Positions 47,653-58,100 of a DNA stretch of 64,000 nt are shown piece after piece. A program made the position numbers and the translations under genes. Source of the stretch: Polyangium jinanense (lineage in GTDB: Bacteria > Myxococcota > Polyangia > Polyangiales > Polyangiaceae); NCBI RefSeq assembly GCF_028435365.1, contig NZ_JAGTJJ010000040.1, positions 1 through 64,000 of the forward strand, written 5' to 3'. The notes below the pieces were generated by a model. It saw only the letters and a program-made list of their open reading frames with translations. It was not told where the DNA came from and ran no database searches. Each line of letters opens with the position of its first letter. Within the stretch, counting starts at the first letter, position 1.

Positions 47653-49221
47653 ATGCGACCGAACAGGATCTTTCCCTTGTCGTTCGCCCTCGTCCTCGCC
47701 ACCTCCACCGCCGCCGCTGCGGTGAAGGAACCGGACGGGAGCACGGTGCCCAAGGCCTCCGCCGACCCGATACAGCTCAGCACGTTCTTCGCGAACCAGG
47801 GCGAGCCGATCGACTGGCAAGTGGATGCCGCCGCCACGCCCAACACCTTCTCGCCGTTGTGTGGCTTCACGGCCACCTTCATGCTGCACGGGGCCGATTG
47901 CCCCCTGGATTTCGCCTGGTACAACGAGACCGGTCTGCCGCCCACCGCGGCCGACCTCCACGTCATCATTCCGGGCGGCGCCCCCGTGGGGACGTCGTTC
48001 AGCGGCACGGACATCAAGAACGATCCGGGCTACAAGGGCGGCCTCGTCGGGTTCGCCCTGGTAGGCGATCCCAACGAGTTCTGCACCCAGACCCATTACT
48101 CCAATCCCGCCTGGAACCAGGTCTGCACCAGCTGCAACCCGCCGGCGCCCTGGATCACGGCGCTGATCTACCCCTCGAAGAAGGCGGCCAACGCCTTCTA
48201 CATCGGCTTCGAGGACGGCTCGACCAGCGCGTTCTCCTTCAACAACGATGGCGACTTCAATGACGCCGTCTACTTCGTCACCGGCGTCACCTGCGCGGGC
48301 GGGGGGCAACCCTGCGACACCGGCAAGCCCGGTATCTGCGCCTCGGGCGTCACCCAGTGCACGGCGGCGGGCACGACCTGCCAGGAGCTCTCGCCGGCCG
48401 TGCCGGAGAAGTGCAACGGGTTTGATGACGACTGCAATGGCACGGCGGACGAGGGCGACCTTTGCCAGGAAGGCTACGTCTGCGACAAGGGCACCTGCGT
48501 GGAGGCATGCTCCGGCGGCGAGTTCGATTGTACGACCGGCCTCGTGTGCAACAGCGCCGGGTATTGTGTCGAGCCGGCCTGCAAGGAGGTGACCTGTCCG
48601 GCAGGCAAGGTATGCGTCGGCGGCGCCTGCAAGGGGCCCTGCGATTCCGTCGTTTGCCCGCACGCCCAGGTCTGCCGCGTGGGTACGTGCGTCGATCCGT
48701 GCGCGGGCGTGACCTGCGGCGACAATCAGGTCTGCGACGCCGGTGTTTGCGTGGCCAAATGCGAATGCCTGCCCTGCGTCGCGGGGAAGGCGTGCGATGT
48801 TTCCAGTGGCCTCTGCCTCGATCCGGCGTGCCTCGGCGTGATCTGCGCCGAGGGGGCGCATTGCGAGGCCGGCGCCTGCGTCGATAGCTGCATGGGCACG
48901 CTCTGCCCCGCGGGCCAGGCGTGCCAGCTTGGCCAATGCAAGGACGTGGAGGGCGGCGTCGGGGGTTCTGGTGGCTCGACCGGCGCGAGCTTCGAGGTAG
49001 GCGGCGGCCCAGGCCACGGCGGCAGCGGGGGCACCAGCGCGACGGGAGGCGGCACGGGCCAGGGCGGCAGCGGCGACAACGGTGGCACGGGAAGCAAGAG
49101 CAATTGCGGCTGCCGCATGGTGGGGGACGTCGGCGGCCGTGAGATCGCATTCGCGGGTATGGCTCTGGTCCTCGCTGCGGCGAGGCGGCGGACGGCGAGG
49201 AAAGGAGACCGGTCATGCTGA
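47653..49221 (+). CDS. Cys-rich exported protein with MYXO-CTERM-like anchor
   Basis: The protein has 522 residues from ATG 47653 (AAGGAA upstream), with a signal peptide (FALVLATSTAAAA). The N-terminal domain contains FNNDGDFNDAVYFVTG, the hallmark of DUF4114-like domains. Next comes a myxobacterial CNGFDDDCNGTADEG motif, then about six short Cys-rich units (CPAGKVCVGGAC, CPHAQVCRVGTC, CGDNQVCDAGVC and relatives). A long Gly/Ser linker follows. The C-terminus NCGCRMVG, then a hydrophobic segment and ARRRTARK, resembles MYXO-CTERM sorting tails. The protein is therefore probably processed and anchored at the cell surface. Its stop overlaps the next gene's start by 7 bp, so the two are co-transcribed. 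Confidence 0.88.
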   Translation: MRPNRIFPLSFALVLATSTAAAAVKEPDGSTVPKASADPIQLSTFFANQGEPIDWQVDAAATPNTFSPLCGFTATFMLHGADCPLDFAWYNETGLPPTAADLHVIIPGGAPVGTSFSGTDIKNDPGYKGGLVGFALVGDPNEFCTQTHYSNPAWNQVCTSCNPPAPWITALIYPSKKAANAFYIGFEDGSTSAFSFNNDGDFNDAVYFVTGVTCAGGGQPCDTGKPGICASGVTQCTAAGTTCQELSPAVPEKCNGFDDDCNGTADEGDLCQEGYVCDKGTCVEACSGGEFDCTTGLVCNSAGYCVEPACKEVTCPAGKVCVGGACKGPCDSVVCPHAQVCRVGTCVDPCAGVTCGDNQVCDAGVCVAKCECLPCVAGKACDVSSGLCLDPACLGVICAEGAHCEAGACVDSCMGTLCPAGQACQLGQCKDVEGGVGGSGGSTGASFEVGGGPGHGGSGGTSATGGGTGQGGSGDNGGTGSKSNCGCRMVGDVGGREIAFAGMALVLAAARRRTARKGDRSC

Positions 49222-50807
49222 CGCAATGGAAGATGGCCTCGGGTTTGCTTGTGATGGCGGCGGCGCTCGGCGGGTGCGCGGCAGGCGTGGCGCGGGATGG
49301 CGGGGGCGGCGCAGGGGATGAGCCGCCCAGTTGCCTCACGGTCGATTGCGACGCGCACGCGACCTGCGCCGACGCGGAAGCCGGGCCGGTCTGCACCTGC
49401 AACGAGGGCTTCACGGGCGACGGCGAGACGTGCACCGACATCGACGAATGCACGAACGGCAGCGCCACGTGCGATTCCCATGCGGCATGCGAGAACACGC
49501 CTGGCGCGTACACGTGCACGTGCAAGACCGGCTATTTCGGGGACGGCACGACGTGCATCGAGCTCGACGAGTGCCAGCAGGCCGCGTCCTGTGATCCCAA
49601 CGCCAACTGCCAGAACACGAATGGGTCGTATTCCTGCACCTGCAAGCCCGGGTTTTCCGGCGACGGCAAGACGTGCACCGACATCAACGAGTGCCAGCTC
49701 GGGATGACGGCCTGCGACCCGCACGCCACGTGCACAAACATCCCCGGCGGGTATGCATGCAAGTGCGACCCGGGCTATATCGGCAATGGCAAGACGTGCA
49801 CCCACGGCGACGAGTGCGTGGATGGCGGCGGGTGCGACCCGAATGCCACGTGCGAGAACACGCCTGAAGCGCATACGTGCACGTGCAACGAGGGCTACAC
49901 GGGGGACGGCGTCACCTGCGACGACATCGACGAGTGCCAGCTCGGCATGACGGACTGCGACGTGAACGCGGACTGCCAGAACACGCCGGGCGCGTATGGC
50001 TGCGCGTGCAAGAGCGGTTATATCGGCAATGGCCTCACGTGCACGCCCGTCGGCATGGGCGCCCCGGGGGAGGTGTCGATCGAGGCCGGCGCCGGGCTGA
50101 CCGCGTCGACCTCGGTCACCCTGTATCTCCAGCCGCCTGGCAATCATCTCACGAACCCCGGCGCCGAGGCTGGGGACCTCTCGGGATGGCAGATCCTGGC
50201 GAACGGAGGCAGCGGCTGGGCGAGCACCACGAGCGCGTACCTGTTCGGTCAGAGCGCATTCATCACGTCCTATTCGCTGGGCAAGCGCAGCCAGGTCCTG
50301 GATCTGACGATGCTCGGATTCTCGCAGGCGGATCTCGACGCGGCGCCTCCCATCACCGTCGGGGAATGGTTCCAGGGCTTTGGGCCGAACTACGGAGACT
50401 CCTACTATTTCAAGGTGGAGCTCGTGGCGGCCGACAATACGGTCCTCGCCTCCTTCAATCCGGGCGGGACGATGTCCACCGCGAACAACGCCTGGCAGAT
50501 CGTGGGGCAGACGTTCACCGGCTACGGGCCGGGGCTCCGCTACGTGTACGTGGAAGACGGCGGGCAGGACACGGAGTTCTGGCTCGGCCAATACGGCGCG
50601 GTGATGGACGGCGCCAGCGTGGTGGTGGGCGACGTGCAGGTGCGCTTCTCGAATGACAACATGAACTGGAGCGCGTGGCAGGCATTCACCCCCACCACGA
50701 CCTGGATGCTCGAACCCGGCAGCGGCACGAAGACCGTTTACGTCGAATTCGCGGACGCAAAGGGCACGGTCTGGCCCCCGGTGAGCGACACGATCATGCT
50801 GCAGTAG
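49215..50807 (+). CDS. EGF-like-repeat lipoprotein with C-terminal FBA-like carbohydrate-binding domain
   Basis: The protein has 530 residues with AAAGGAG upstream; the start overlaps the preceding stop. The lipoprotein signal ends AALGGC (Cys21). Six EGF-like domains follow (about 38-280), several with calcium-binding DIDEC / DINEC starts and CTCxxGYxGDGxTC ends. The C-terminal part (about 310-480) reads NPGAEAGDLSGWQILANGGS, then SYSLGKRSQVLDLTMLGFSQ, PPITVGEWFQGFGPNYGDSY and FKVELVAADN. This order resembles the F-box-associated (FBA) sugar-binding fold of animals, which is rare in bacteria. A final Ig-like segment may follow. It is probably a surface adhesin or glycan-binding protein; this is inference from domains. 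Confidence 0.85.
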   Translation: MLTQWKMASGLLVMAAALGGCAAGVARDGGGGAGDEPPSCLTVDCDAHATCADAEAGPVCTCNEGFTGDGETCTDIDECTNGSATCDSHAACENTPGAYTCTCKTGYFGDGTTCIELDECQQAASCDPNANCQNTNGSYSCTCKPGFSGDGKTCTDINECQLGMTACDPHATCTNIPGGYACKCDPGYIGNGKTCTHGDECVDGGGCDPNATCENTPEAHTCTCNEGYTGDGVTCDDIDECQLGMTDCDVNADCQNTPGAYGCACKSGYIGNGLTCTPVGMGAPGEVSIEAGAGLTASTSVTLYLQPPGNHLTNPGAEAGDLSGWQILANGGSGWASTTSAYLFGQSAFITSYSLGKRSQVLDLTMLGFSQADLDAAPPITVGEWFQGFGPNYGDSYYFKVELVAADNTVLASFNPGGTMSTANNAWQIVGQTFTGYGPGLRYVYVEDGGQDTEFWLGQYGAVMDGASVVVGDVQVRFSNDNMNWSAWQAFTPTTTWMLEPGSGTKTVYVEFADAKGTVWPPVSDTIMLQ

Positions 50808-50854
50808 GGAAAGGACGCAGGCCGGCGGGGCCGTTCGCCATGGGTTCCTCCGCT

Positions 50855-51301
50855 TTACGTGTCGCCCCCGGCGGCCTCGTCGGCTCTCGCGTCGTGGTAG
50901 GTCTCCAGCATCGTCCGATACACCCGCATGTTCGGCCGATACCGGCGAAAATACTCGGCGTCGTCGCCGGTGAGCATCTTGGAGATGGCGGCGGCGACGG
51001 CCGGCGAGCGGCACATCCCAGCGTCGCAATGGACGATGAGCCGCTCGATGTGCGGGAGGTGCGCTTCCACGAGGTCCCAGATCGCGCGGGCATGGGCGCG
51101 CGAGAAGAGGGACGCTTCGGGAATGGACTCCGTCTTCGCGTCTGCGTCGGCGAAGGCGAGGCGGAGAAGAGCGCGACAGTGTGGAGACGCGGGGATTCGA
51201 GCCTGGTCGGACTCGCTTGACGAGATCGAGACGATCACATGGGGGACGTCGTGCGGCGCAACCCGCTCGACAGCGCCGCGGCTGTAGACGAAGATCTCCA
51301 C
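50855..51301 (-). CDS. Small Cys-based (tyrosine/dual-specificity-like) phosphatase
   Basis: About 148 residues from GTG 51301; the open frame continues further upstream, but through the divergent lipoprotein gene and tandem repeats. The signature IVHCDAGMCRSPAVAAAI contains HC-x5-R (Cys nucleophile near residue 99), as in protein tyrosine phosphatases, and a general-acid region may lie in the preceding helix. The end RYRPNMRVYRTMLETYHDA is helical. Related small 'predicted protein tyrosine phosphatase' proteins are widespread and little studied. It could dephosphorylate kinase targets, but no partner is evident. There are only 39 bp to the divergent gene at 51341, so the start is somewhat uncertain. 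Confidence 0.78.
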   Translation of the reverse strand: MEIFVYSRGAVERVAPHDVPHVIVSISSSESDQARIPASPHCRALLRLAFADADAKTESIPEASLFSRAHARAIWDLVEAHLPHIERLIVHCDAGMCRSPAVAAAISKMLTGDDAEYFRRYRPNMRVYRTMLETYHDARADEAAGGDT

Positions 51302-51340
51302 GTGAAAGGTGATATCCCGCCGCCCCGCCGGAAGCCAGCC

Positions 51341-51757
51341 ATGAAAACGTCGCGGCTGTCCCTCCTCGTCGTCCTGGGACTCGCGAGTTGCGCGGCCCCG
51401 CCCGGGGATCCGCCCGTCGATGCGCCTTCGAATCTGGTCTCCTCGTGCCCGACGAACGAGATCGCATTCACGAAGGAGACGGGATGCATGAACGACGGCT
51501 CGGTCGAGTTTTGCTTGCCGACGGGCAATGACGCGCTGGTCGCGCGCGTCCGGGAGATCGCGCCGACGATCGAGGCGGGATCGTCGCGCGGCCGCGCGGG
51601 GTGCAGTGTGCCGGCCGAGACGCTGTATTTCTTCCCGACGGGAGAAGCCGAGTGCGTGGCACGCCATGGGGCGCTCGTGGATGCGGCGTGGGACAAGATC
51701 TGCCGGATCGCAGCGCTGCCGGAGGTCCGGAAGATCGTGCCGACGTGGTACGAGTGA
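51341..51757 (+). CDS. Small lipoprotein, function unknown
   Basis: The protein has 138 residues from ATG 51341; the upstream in-frame part overlaps the divergent gene and lacks signal-like character. The lipoprotein signal is LLVVLGLASC (Cys17). The mature domain has cysteines near 36, 49, 58, 87, 106 and 121, and contains CPTNEIAFTKETGCMNDGS, TLYFFPTGEAECVARHG and KICRIAALPEVRKIVPTW. It is probably a small disulfide-rich periplasmic domain. No family is recognised. The 43/44-bp tandem repeat starts directly after its stop. Confidence 0.75.
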   Translation: MKTSRLSLLVVLGLASCAAPPGDPPVDAPSNLVSSCPTNEIAFTKETGCMNDGSVEFCLPTGNDALVARVREIAPTIEAGSSRGRAGCSVPAETLYFFPTGEAECVARHGALVDAAWDKICRIAALPEVRKIVPTWYE

Positions 51758-51759
51758 GG

Positions 51760-52160
51760 CGTCCACGCCTTCGAGGAAGGCTAGGACGCCCTCTACCCTT
51801 CGCGTCCACGCCTTCGAGGAAGGGCTACGACGCCCTCTACCCTTCGCGTCCACGCCTTCGAGGAAGGGCTACGACGCCCTCTACCCTTCGCGTCCACGCC
51901 TTCGACGAAGGCTACGACGCCCTCTACCCTTCGCGTCCACGCCTTCGACGAAGGCTACGACGCCCTCTACCCTTCGCGTCCACGCCTTCGACGAAGGCTA
52001 CGACGCCCTCTACCCTTCGCGTCCACGCCTTCGAGGAGGGCTAGGACGCCTTCTACCCTTCGCGTCCACGCATTCGAGGAGGGCTAGGACGCCCTCTACC
52101 CTTCACGTCCACGCCTTCGAGGAGGGCTAAGACGCCCTCTTCCTTCGCCTCCACGCGTTC
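51760..52160 (+). repeat. 43/44-bp direct tandem repeat, nine copies plus a partial
   Basis: The unit begins CGTCCACGCCTTCGAGGAAG and includes GCTACGACGCCCTCTACCC. Copies begin at 51760, 51803, 51847, 51891, 51934, 51977, 52020, 52063 and 52106, with a decayed tenth near 52147. The internal GGGC...GCCC could form a hairpin. There are no spacers, so it is not CRISPR. It lies in the 461-bp gap between a lipoprotein gene and the Roco gene; I see no gene in the gap. Confidence 0.9.
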
Positions 52161-52218
52161 TACCTTCCTCGATGGCGCGTGTTCCGGTACGGTCGGGCTG
52201 GGTCGGGAGAGGGTCACG

Positions 52219-55065
52219 ATGGGGAGCAAGGGGTTCGAGGAGGCGCGCAGGCGGTGCATCGATGCGGCGCGAAAGGGGAGTATCAAGCTGGATCTCAGGG
52301 GCTTGGAGTTGACGGATCTACCGCAGGAGCTTCTCGCTTGTACGTCCCAACGAAGCCTCAACCTGAGCGATAACCCACTTCACGCGTTGCCCGACGACCT
52401 CGCGGTTTTGTCCCAACTCAAGGAGCTCGACCTCACGCGCACGCGCCTGCGCGCCGTCCCCGACGTCCTCGTCGAGCTACCCAGGCTCACTCGCCTCGAG
52501 CTCGGAGGCCCATGGTTGAGGGACATGCGGGTTGTGTCGTCGCTCAAGGAGCTGACCGTTCTCATATGTTCCGAGCTCACCGACGTGGAATTGCCCAACC
52601 TCGAAGCGTTGGAGTTCCTTTGCGTACTCGAGCTCTACGGCTGCGCCTTGGAAGAAATCCCGCCCTGGGCTCTTCGGCTGAAGCGCCTGGGGGCACTTTG
52701 CTTGGGATTTAACCGATTGCGCCGTGTCCCCCCGGCCATCGCTGCGCTCCAAGATCTGCAAATGCTGTTGCTGCGAGGGAATCCGATCGAGGACCTACCT
52801 GTCGAGCTCGGCAAACTTCCCAATCTCACAAGGCTGGATGTGAAAGATTGCCCTCTCTCACGCATCCCGCCGGAGATCGTGGGGCAAGGCTCAGACGCCG
52901 TCCTCGCCTACCTCCGTGACCAAGCTCGCAGCCGCACTCGGCAATGGATCTCCAAGCTCCTCGTCGTCGGTCAGGGCGGCGTCGGCAAGACCTCGCTCCT
53001 CCGAGCACTCCGCGACGAGACTTTCAACCCAAATGAATTGACGACCCACGGCATCGCCGTCCGCCCCCTGCAGGTCCCGCACCCGACGGAGAAGGGCGTA
53101 GCCATGGATCTCTCGACCTGGGACTTCGGCGGCCAGCAGATCTATCACGCGACGCACCAGTTCTTCCTCACGAACCGGTCCATTTTTTTGCTCGTCTGGA
53201 ACGCGCGCCACGGCCACGAGCAAGGCCGCCTCTATTACTGGCTCGACACCATCCGTGCGCGTGCCCCCGAGTCCCCCATTCTGCTCGTCGCCACGCACGT
53301 CGACGAACGCTCGGCCGATCTGCCGCTCCGCGACATCCGCCAGCGATACCCGCAGGTCGTGGAACAATACGCCGTCAGCAACAAGACTTCCTCGGGCATC
53401 GAGGCACTCTTCCACGCGATCGCCGAGCACGCTGCGAATCTCCCCCTGATGGGCGAGAGCTGGCCTCGCACGTGGCTCAATGCAGCGAACGCTATTCGCG
53501 CAATCGACAAGAATCACATCATTCCCCAAGATCTCTGGGCGACGATGAAGGCCCACGGTGTCGAGGAGGACCGCCACAAGATTCTCGCCACCTGGCTGCA
53601 CGAGCTGGGCGACATCCTGTTCTTTCAGGACAACCCCGAGCTCCAAGACATCGTCCTGCTCGACCCCCACTGGGCCACCGAGGCGATCAGCCGCGTGCTC
53701 GAATCGAGCGACGTCATCGAGCGCCGCGGCATCTTCACACACGCCGAGATGGATCGACTTTGGTCGAGGGACATCCCGCAGCACCTGCAGGACCATCTCC
53801 TGCGTCTGATGGAGCAATTCGACCTCTCCTACCGTACCCTCGACAACCGCGAGGTCAGCATCGTCGTCGAGCGCCTTTCCCACGACGCCCCGCCCGAACT
53901 GCAACGCCAATTCGATGAGCGCTTGGGCCAACGCGAGGTCTCGATGCGTTTCCAGGTCGACGCGACGCTGCCCGCAGGCATCCCGACCTGGTTCATCGCC
54001 CGCACGCATCGCTTCACGACGCGTATCCATTTTCGCCAAGGCGCCCTTTTCACGGACGGCCCCGAGGACCACCTCGCTCTCGTGCAGGCCTTCCCCGAGG
54101 GGCGTTGCCTCCACCTCACCGTCCGAGGCCCTGCCCCGCACGGGTTCTTTACATTGCTACGCGACGGCCTTGAGTTCACGCTGAAACGCTTTCCCGGCCT
54201 CAGGGTGGAGCGGTTCATCCCCTGCCCCGGGCACGATGGTTTGCCCTGCACCCACGAATTCCAGTTCGAGCAGCTTCAGAAGGCGCTCGAACGAAAACGC
54301 ATGCTCATTCAATGCCCCGTGGCCTTCGGGGGCGACATCGAGAACCCCGACGTGGACATCCGTGAGATGCTTTTCGGCCTGACAGCCTCGACCCTCGACG
54401 AGGTGATGCGCAAACTCGACGTGATGACCGCGAAGCAGGACGAGCACCTGACACACATCCGCGCTCTGACCGAGATCGTACAGCGCGATCTCCTGCGATC
54501 ATTCCAGGCGATGCGGGGTCTCGAGGAGACGCATTGCCCCTCGCTCTTCGTGCTCCGGCCCGATCGGGGCGGGGCCTGGAAGCAAAGATTGCTCGGGCAG
54601 ACCGTGGAGCTGCACCTCGTCTGCGAGGCGCCCGGGGAGGCGCACCTCACGGTGGAAAGTGGGCGATACAAGACACGGCTTTCGCCGAAATGGCTCGGGA
54701 GGATCGCGCCTTACATCGAGAAGGTGACCTCGATCCTGAAGTATACGGCCCCGCTCATCGGCGCAGCCGCGGGATTCGCCCCGGAGCAGTACCAGAAGAT
54801 GTTCGCGAACGACATCAAACTCATGCAGGAGCTCGTGAAGAAGCTCCCGGAGATCGAGGGCGAGGAAGACGATTCCCTCTCGCTCCGCGATCGCCACGAA
54901 GACGACCGCCTGGAGCGCGTCGACGGGGCCACACTCCGGATCGTGCGCAGCCTGCTCGACGACCTGGATCCTCGAAAAGCCTGGGGCGGTCTGCGCAAGG
55001 TGCTCACCCCCGAGGGCCATTACCTCTGGCTTTGCGACAAGCACGCCGCCGCGTATCGGGTCTGA
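52219..55065 (+). CDS. Roco protein (LRR-Roc-COR)
   Basis: The protein has 948 residues; GGGAGAGGG lies upstream of ATG 52219. Leucine-rich repeats cover about 22-225 (LDLRGLELTDLPQELLA, LNLSDNPLHALPDDLAVL, LGFNRLRRVPPAIAAL, LLLRGNPIEDLPVEL). The Roc GTPase has G1 VVGQGGVGKTS (249-259), G3 WDFGGQ (301-306) and a THVD G4 motif (359-362). The COR domain follows (about 420-720; LATWLHELGDILFFQDN, IVLLDPHWATEAISRVL, GIFTHAEMDRLW). The last 220 residues are helical with a possible effector or dimer role. Roco proteins are GTP-switched dimers related to human LRRK2. The next gene starts 75 bp downstream on the same strand, so co-expression with the kinase-AAA gene is possible. Confidence 0.94.
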   Translation: MGSKGFEEARRRCIDAARKGSIKLDLRGLELTDLPQELLACTSQRSLNLSDNPLHALPDDLAVLSQLKELDLTRTRLRAVPDVLVELPRLTRLELGGPWLRDMRVVSSLKELTVLICSELTDVELPNLEALEFLCVLELYGCALEEIPPWALRLKRLGALCLGFNRLRRVPPAIAALQDLQMLLLRGNPIEDLPVELGKLPNLTRLDVKDCPLSRIPPEIVGQGSDAVLAYLRDQARSRTRQWISKLLVVGQGGVGKTSLLRALRDETFNPNELTTHGIAVRPLQVPHPTEKGVAMDLSTWDFGGQQIYHATHQFFLTNRSIFLLVWNARHGHEQGRLYYWLDTIRARAPESPILLVATHVDERSADLPLRDIRQRYPQVVEQYAVSNKTSSGIEALFHAIAEHAANLPLMGESWPRTWLNAANAIRAIDKNHIIPQDLWATMKAHGVEEDRHKILATWLHELGDILFFQDNPELQDIVLLDPHWATEAISRVLESSDVIERRGIFTHAEMDRLWSRDIPQHLQDHLLRLMEQFDLSYRTLDNREVSIVVERLSHDAPPELQRQFDERLGQREVSMRFQVDATLPAGIPTWFIARTHRFTTRIHFRQGALFTDGPEDHLALVQAFPEGRCLHLTVRGPAPHGFFTLLRDGLEFTLKRFPGLRVERFIPCPGHDGLPCTHEFQFEQLQKALERKRMLIQCPVAFGGDIENPDVDIREMLFGLTASTLDEVMRKLDVMTAKQDEHLTHIRALTEIVQRDLLRSFQAMRGLEETHCPSLFVLRPDRGGAWKQRLLGQTVELHLVCEAPGEAHLTVESGRYKTRLSPKWLGRIAPYIEKVTSILKYTAPLIGAAAGFAPEQYQKMFANDIKLMQELVKKLPEIEGEEDDSLSLRDRHEDDRLERVDGATLRIVRSLLDDLDPRKAWGGLRKVLTPEGHYLWLCDKHAAAYRV

Positions 55066-55140
55066 GAACGTTGACCCTTCCATCGGCTCTGCGCGTCCAG
55101 TAGGCTACGTAGCGCGTAGGTACGGTGGGAGGGGCCCAGG

Positions 55141-58100
55141 ATGCGTATCCTGTCGGCGGGGGAGCTTGTCGCCGGACGGTTCGAGGTCGAGTACCTCGTC
55201 GCGCGGAGCGCAATGGGCACCGTCTACCGCGCGATCGACCGTTCGGAGGGCGCGGCGGTGGCGCTCAAGCTGATCCCGCTGCCGACGGACGCCAAGGACA
55301 CCCCCTCCCGCTTCGAGCGCGAGGCGGCGATGCTAGCGCGGGTCAAGCACCCGCGCATCGTGCGTTACGTCGCGCGCGGGCTCCTCGATGCCGGGCACGC
55401 GTATCTCGCGATGCAATGGCTCGACGGCGAGGATCTCCACCGCGTGCTTCAGCGAGGCCCGCTCGCGGCGGAGGACGCGCTCGCCGTGCTCGCGTGCGCG
55501 GCGGAGGCGCTCGCGGCGGTGCACGCCGAGGGGATCGTGCACCGCGACGTAAAACCCGCGAATTTGTTCCTGCGCGGCGGGGCGAGCGCGGACGTGGTGC
55601 TGCTCGATTTCGGCATCGCGCGGCCGCTCCGGCCGACGAAGCCGATCACGGCCACGGGCACGCACGTGGGAACGCCGCAATACATGGCGCCGGAGCAGCT
55701 CACCGACGGCGGGAGAATCGGGCCGGCGACGGACGTGTTTTCCCTCGGGTGCATCTTCTACGAATGCCTCACGGGGCGGCCCGCCTTCGACGCGGAACAT
55801 GTCGCGGGCGTGCTCGCGCGCATTCTTTACGACGAGCCCACCCCGGTGCGCGCCCTGCACCCCGCCGTCCCGCAAGAATGGGAGGACCTTCTCCTTCGAA
55901 TGCTGAACCGAAACGCCGAGCGGCGTCCGAGGGACGGCGCGGCGCTGCGAACCCTCGTCTCCGCGCTGCCTGCGGTCACAGCGGAGCAAACCCTGCCCGT
56001 ATCGCTGCACGGCCCGGCGGCGCCGCGGGAGGCGGGCGAGCAGACGCTCGTGACGGTCGTGCTCGCGACGTTCGGCCCTTCGGAGAGCGGCGATCCGGGC
56101 GAGGCTCCGCCGACGGAGAAGGACCGCATGGAGGCGGCGCGGCGGGCGCTGCCGCTCCTCAGGTTCGATCTGGAGGAGCTCGCGGAGGGCTCGATCCTCG
56201 CGTCCATCACGTCACGCGGAATGGTCACGGACCAGGCGCGCATCGCCGCGCGCGGCGCGCTCTGTCTGCGCGAGCTCTGGCCCGATGCGCGAATCGGCGT
56301 GGTGACGGGCCGCGCATCCATGCGGCGAAGGGCACGCATGAACGAGGCCGTCACGCGAGCCATGAAGCTGCTCGAAGACCAGAGCCACGCGACCGAGGAG
56401 GGCGTCTGGCTCGACACGGTCACGGCCGCGCTGCTCGATACGCGGTTCGTCACCCGGGACAAGGCGAACGGGACGCTCTTGCTCGCGGAGCGCCCGGACG
56501 AGGGCGCCGGGCGATTGCTGCTCGGCAAACCGACGCCGTGCGTCGGGCGCGAGGTCGAGCTGATGGCGCTCGAAGGCCTGCTCGGGCGGGCGCTCGAGGA
56601 CGGTGAGCCGCAAGGAATGCTCTTGCTCGGGCCGCCGGGGACGGGCAAATCGCGGATCTTCGGCGAGCTCGCGCGCCGGATTCGCGCGACGTACCCCGAG
56701 GCGTTGCTCCTCGTGGGCCACGGCGATCCGCTGACCGCGGGCTCGCCGTACGGGGTCTTGCGGGACGCATTGCGGAAACATGCGGGGCTCGACGCGATCG
56801 AGGATCCCGAGCGCGCGCGAGAGGTCGTGATCGAGCGGCTCTGCGCGCACGTGGACGCGGAAAACCGGCGGCGCGTCGGCGAGTTCCTCGGCGAGCTTTG
56901 CGGCGTCCCCTTCCCTGCCGAGACGAGCCCGCCGCTGCTCGCCGCGCGAAACGACGCGCAGGTGATGGAGGAGCAGATCGGGCAAGCATTCTCCGCGTGG
57001 ATGGCGTCCGCGTGCACGGCGCAGCCCGTGATCCTGGTCCTCGAGGATCTGCACTGGGGCGACGCGCTGACGGTGAAGCTCGTGCGGAGCGTGCTGCGCA
57101 GCGACGGCGAGATGCCCCTGTTCGTGTTTTGCCTGGGCCGGCCCGAGACGCGCGCGCTGCTGCCAACCATGGCCCCCTCGCGGATGCATCAAATGTCATT
57201 GCGGCCGCTCGGCCGGCGGGCGATCGAGCGGCTCATCAAGAGCGTGCTCGGCAATGCCATCAGCCCCGAAATGGTCGAGCGCATGGGAAACCTCTCCGAG
57301 GGCAATGCGTTGTTCCTGGAGGAGCTCATCCGGGCCGCGGCGGAAGGCAAGATGAGCGAAGCGCCGGAGACGGTCGTGGCCATGCTCCAGGCGCGATTGT
57401 CGAAACTATCGTCGCCGGAGCGGCGGCTGCTCCGCGCGGCGAGCGTCGTGGGCGAGATGTTCTGGGCAGGCGCGGTACGTCGAATCATCGCGGCGTGGGG
57501 GGCGCGCGACGACGTGGACGGGTGGCTCGCGCGGCTCGTGGAGGAGGAGCTCGTCGAGCGGCACAAGGAAAGCCGATTTCCACGGGAAATCCAGATGGGC
57601 TTCCGCCACGCGCTCGTGAAGGACGCGGCGTATGGGCTCGTGACGGAGGCGGATCGGAACACCGCGCATCTCGCGGCGGGTGCATGGCTCGAAGGCGCAG
57701 GCGAGGCCGACGCCATGGCGCTCGCGGGGCACGCGGAGGAAGGCGGAGACCTCGCGCGGGCCGCGCGGTTTTACGCAAATGCGGCCGCGGAGTCGCTCGG
57801 GCGGAACGATCTCCGGGAAGCGGCGCAACGCGCGTCGAAAGGGCTCGCCTGCGGGGCGGAGGGCCTTCTCCGCGGGGAGCTCCTCGCGGTCCTCGCTATC
57901 GCAAAATTCGGCCTGGGGGTGTGGCCGGAGTCGACCTCGCCGGGGCTCGAAGCGCTCTCGATCCTGCCGAAAGGGAGCTCGTGGTGGTGCCGGACGGCGG
58001 AGCGGATGATCCACGCCTTGCCGCAGATGAAGGCCCTCGATCCTTTCTTCAAGCTCGCGGAGGATGTGTGTCAGGTCGAGCCTCCTCCCGACGCGCTCCC

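Noticed and set aside
51760..52160. Possible CRISPR array or repeat-protein gene
   Set aside because: There are no spacers, and the mixture of 43- and 44-bp units breaks every reading frame between copies.
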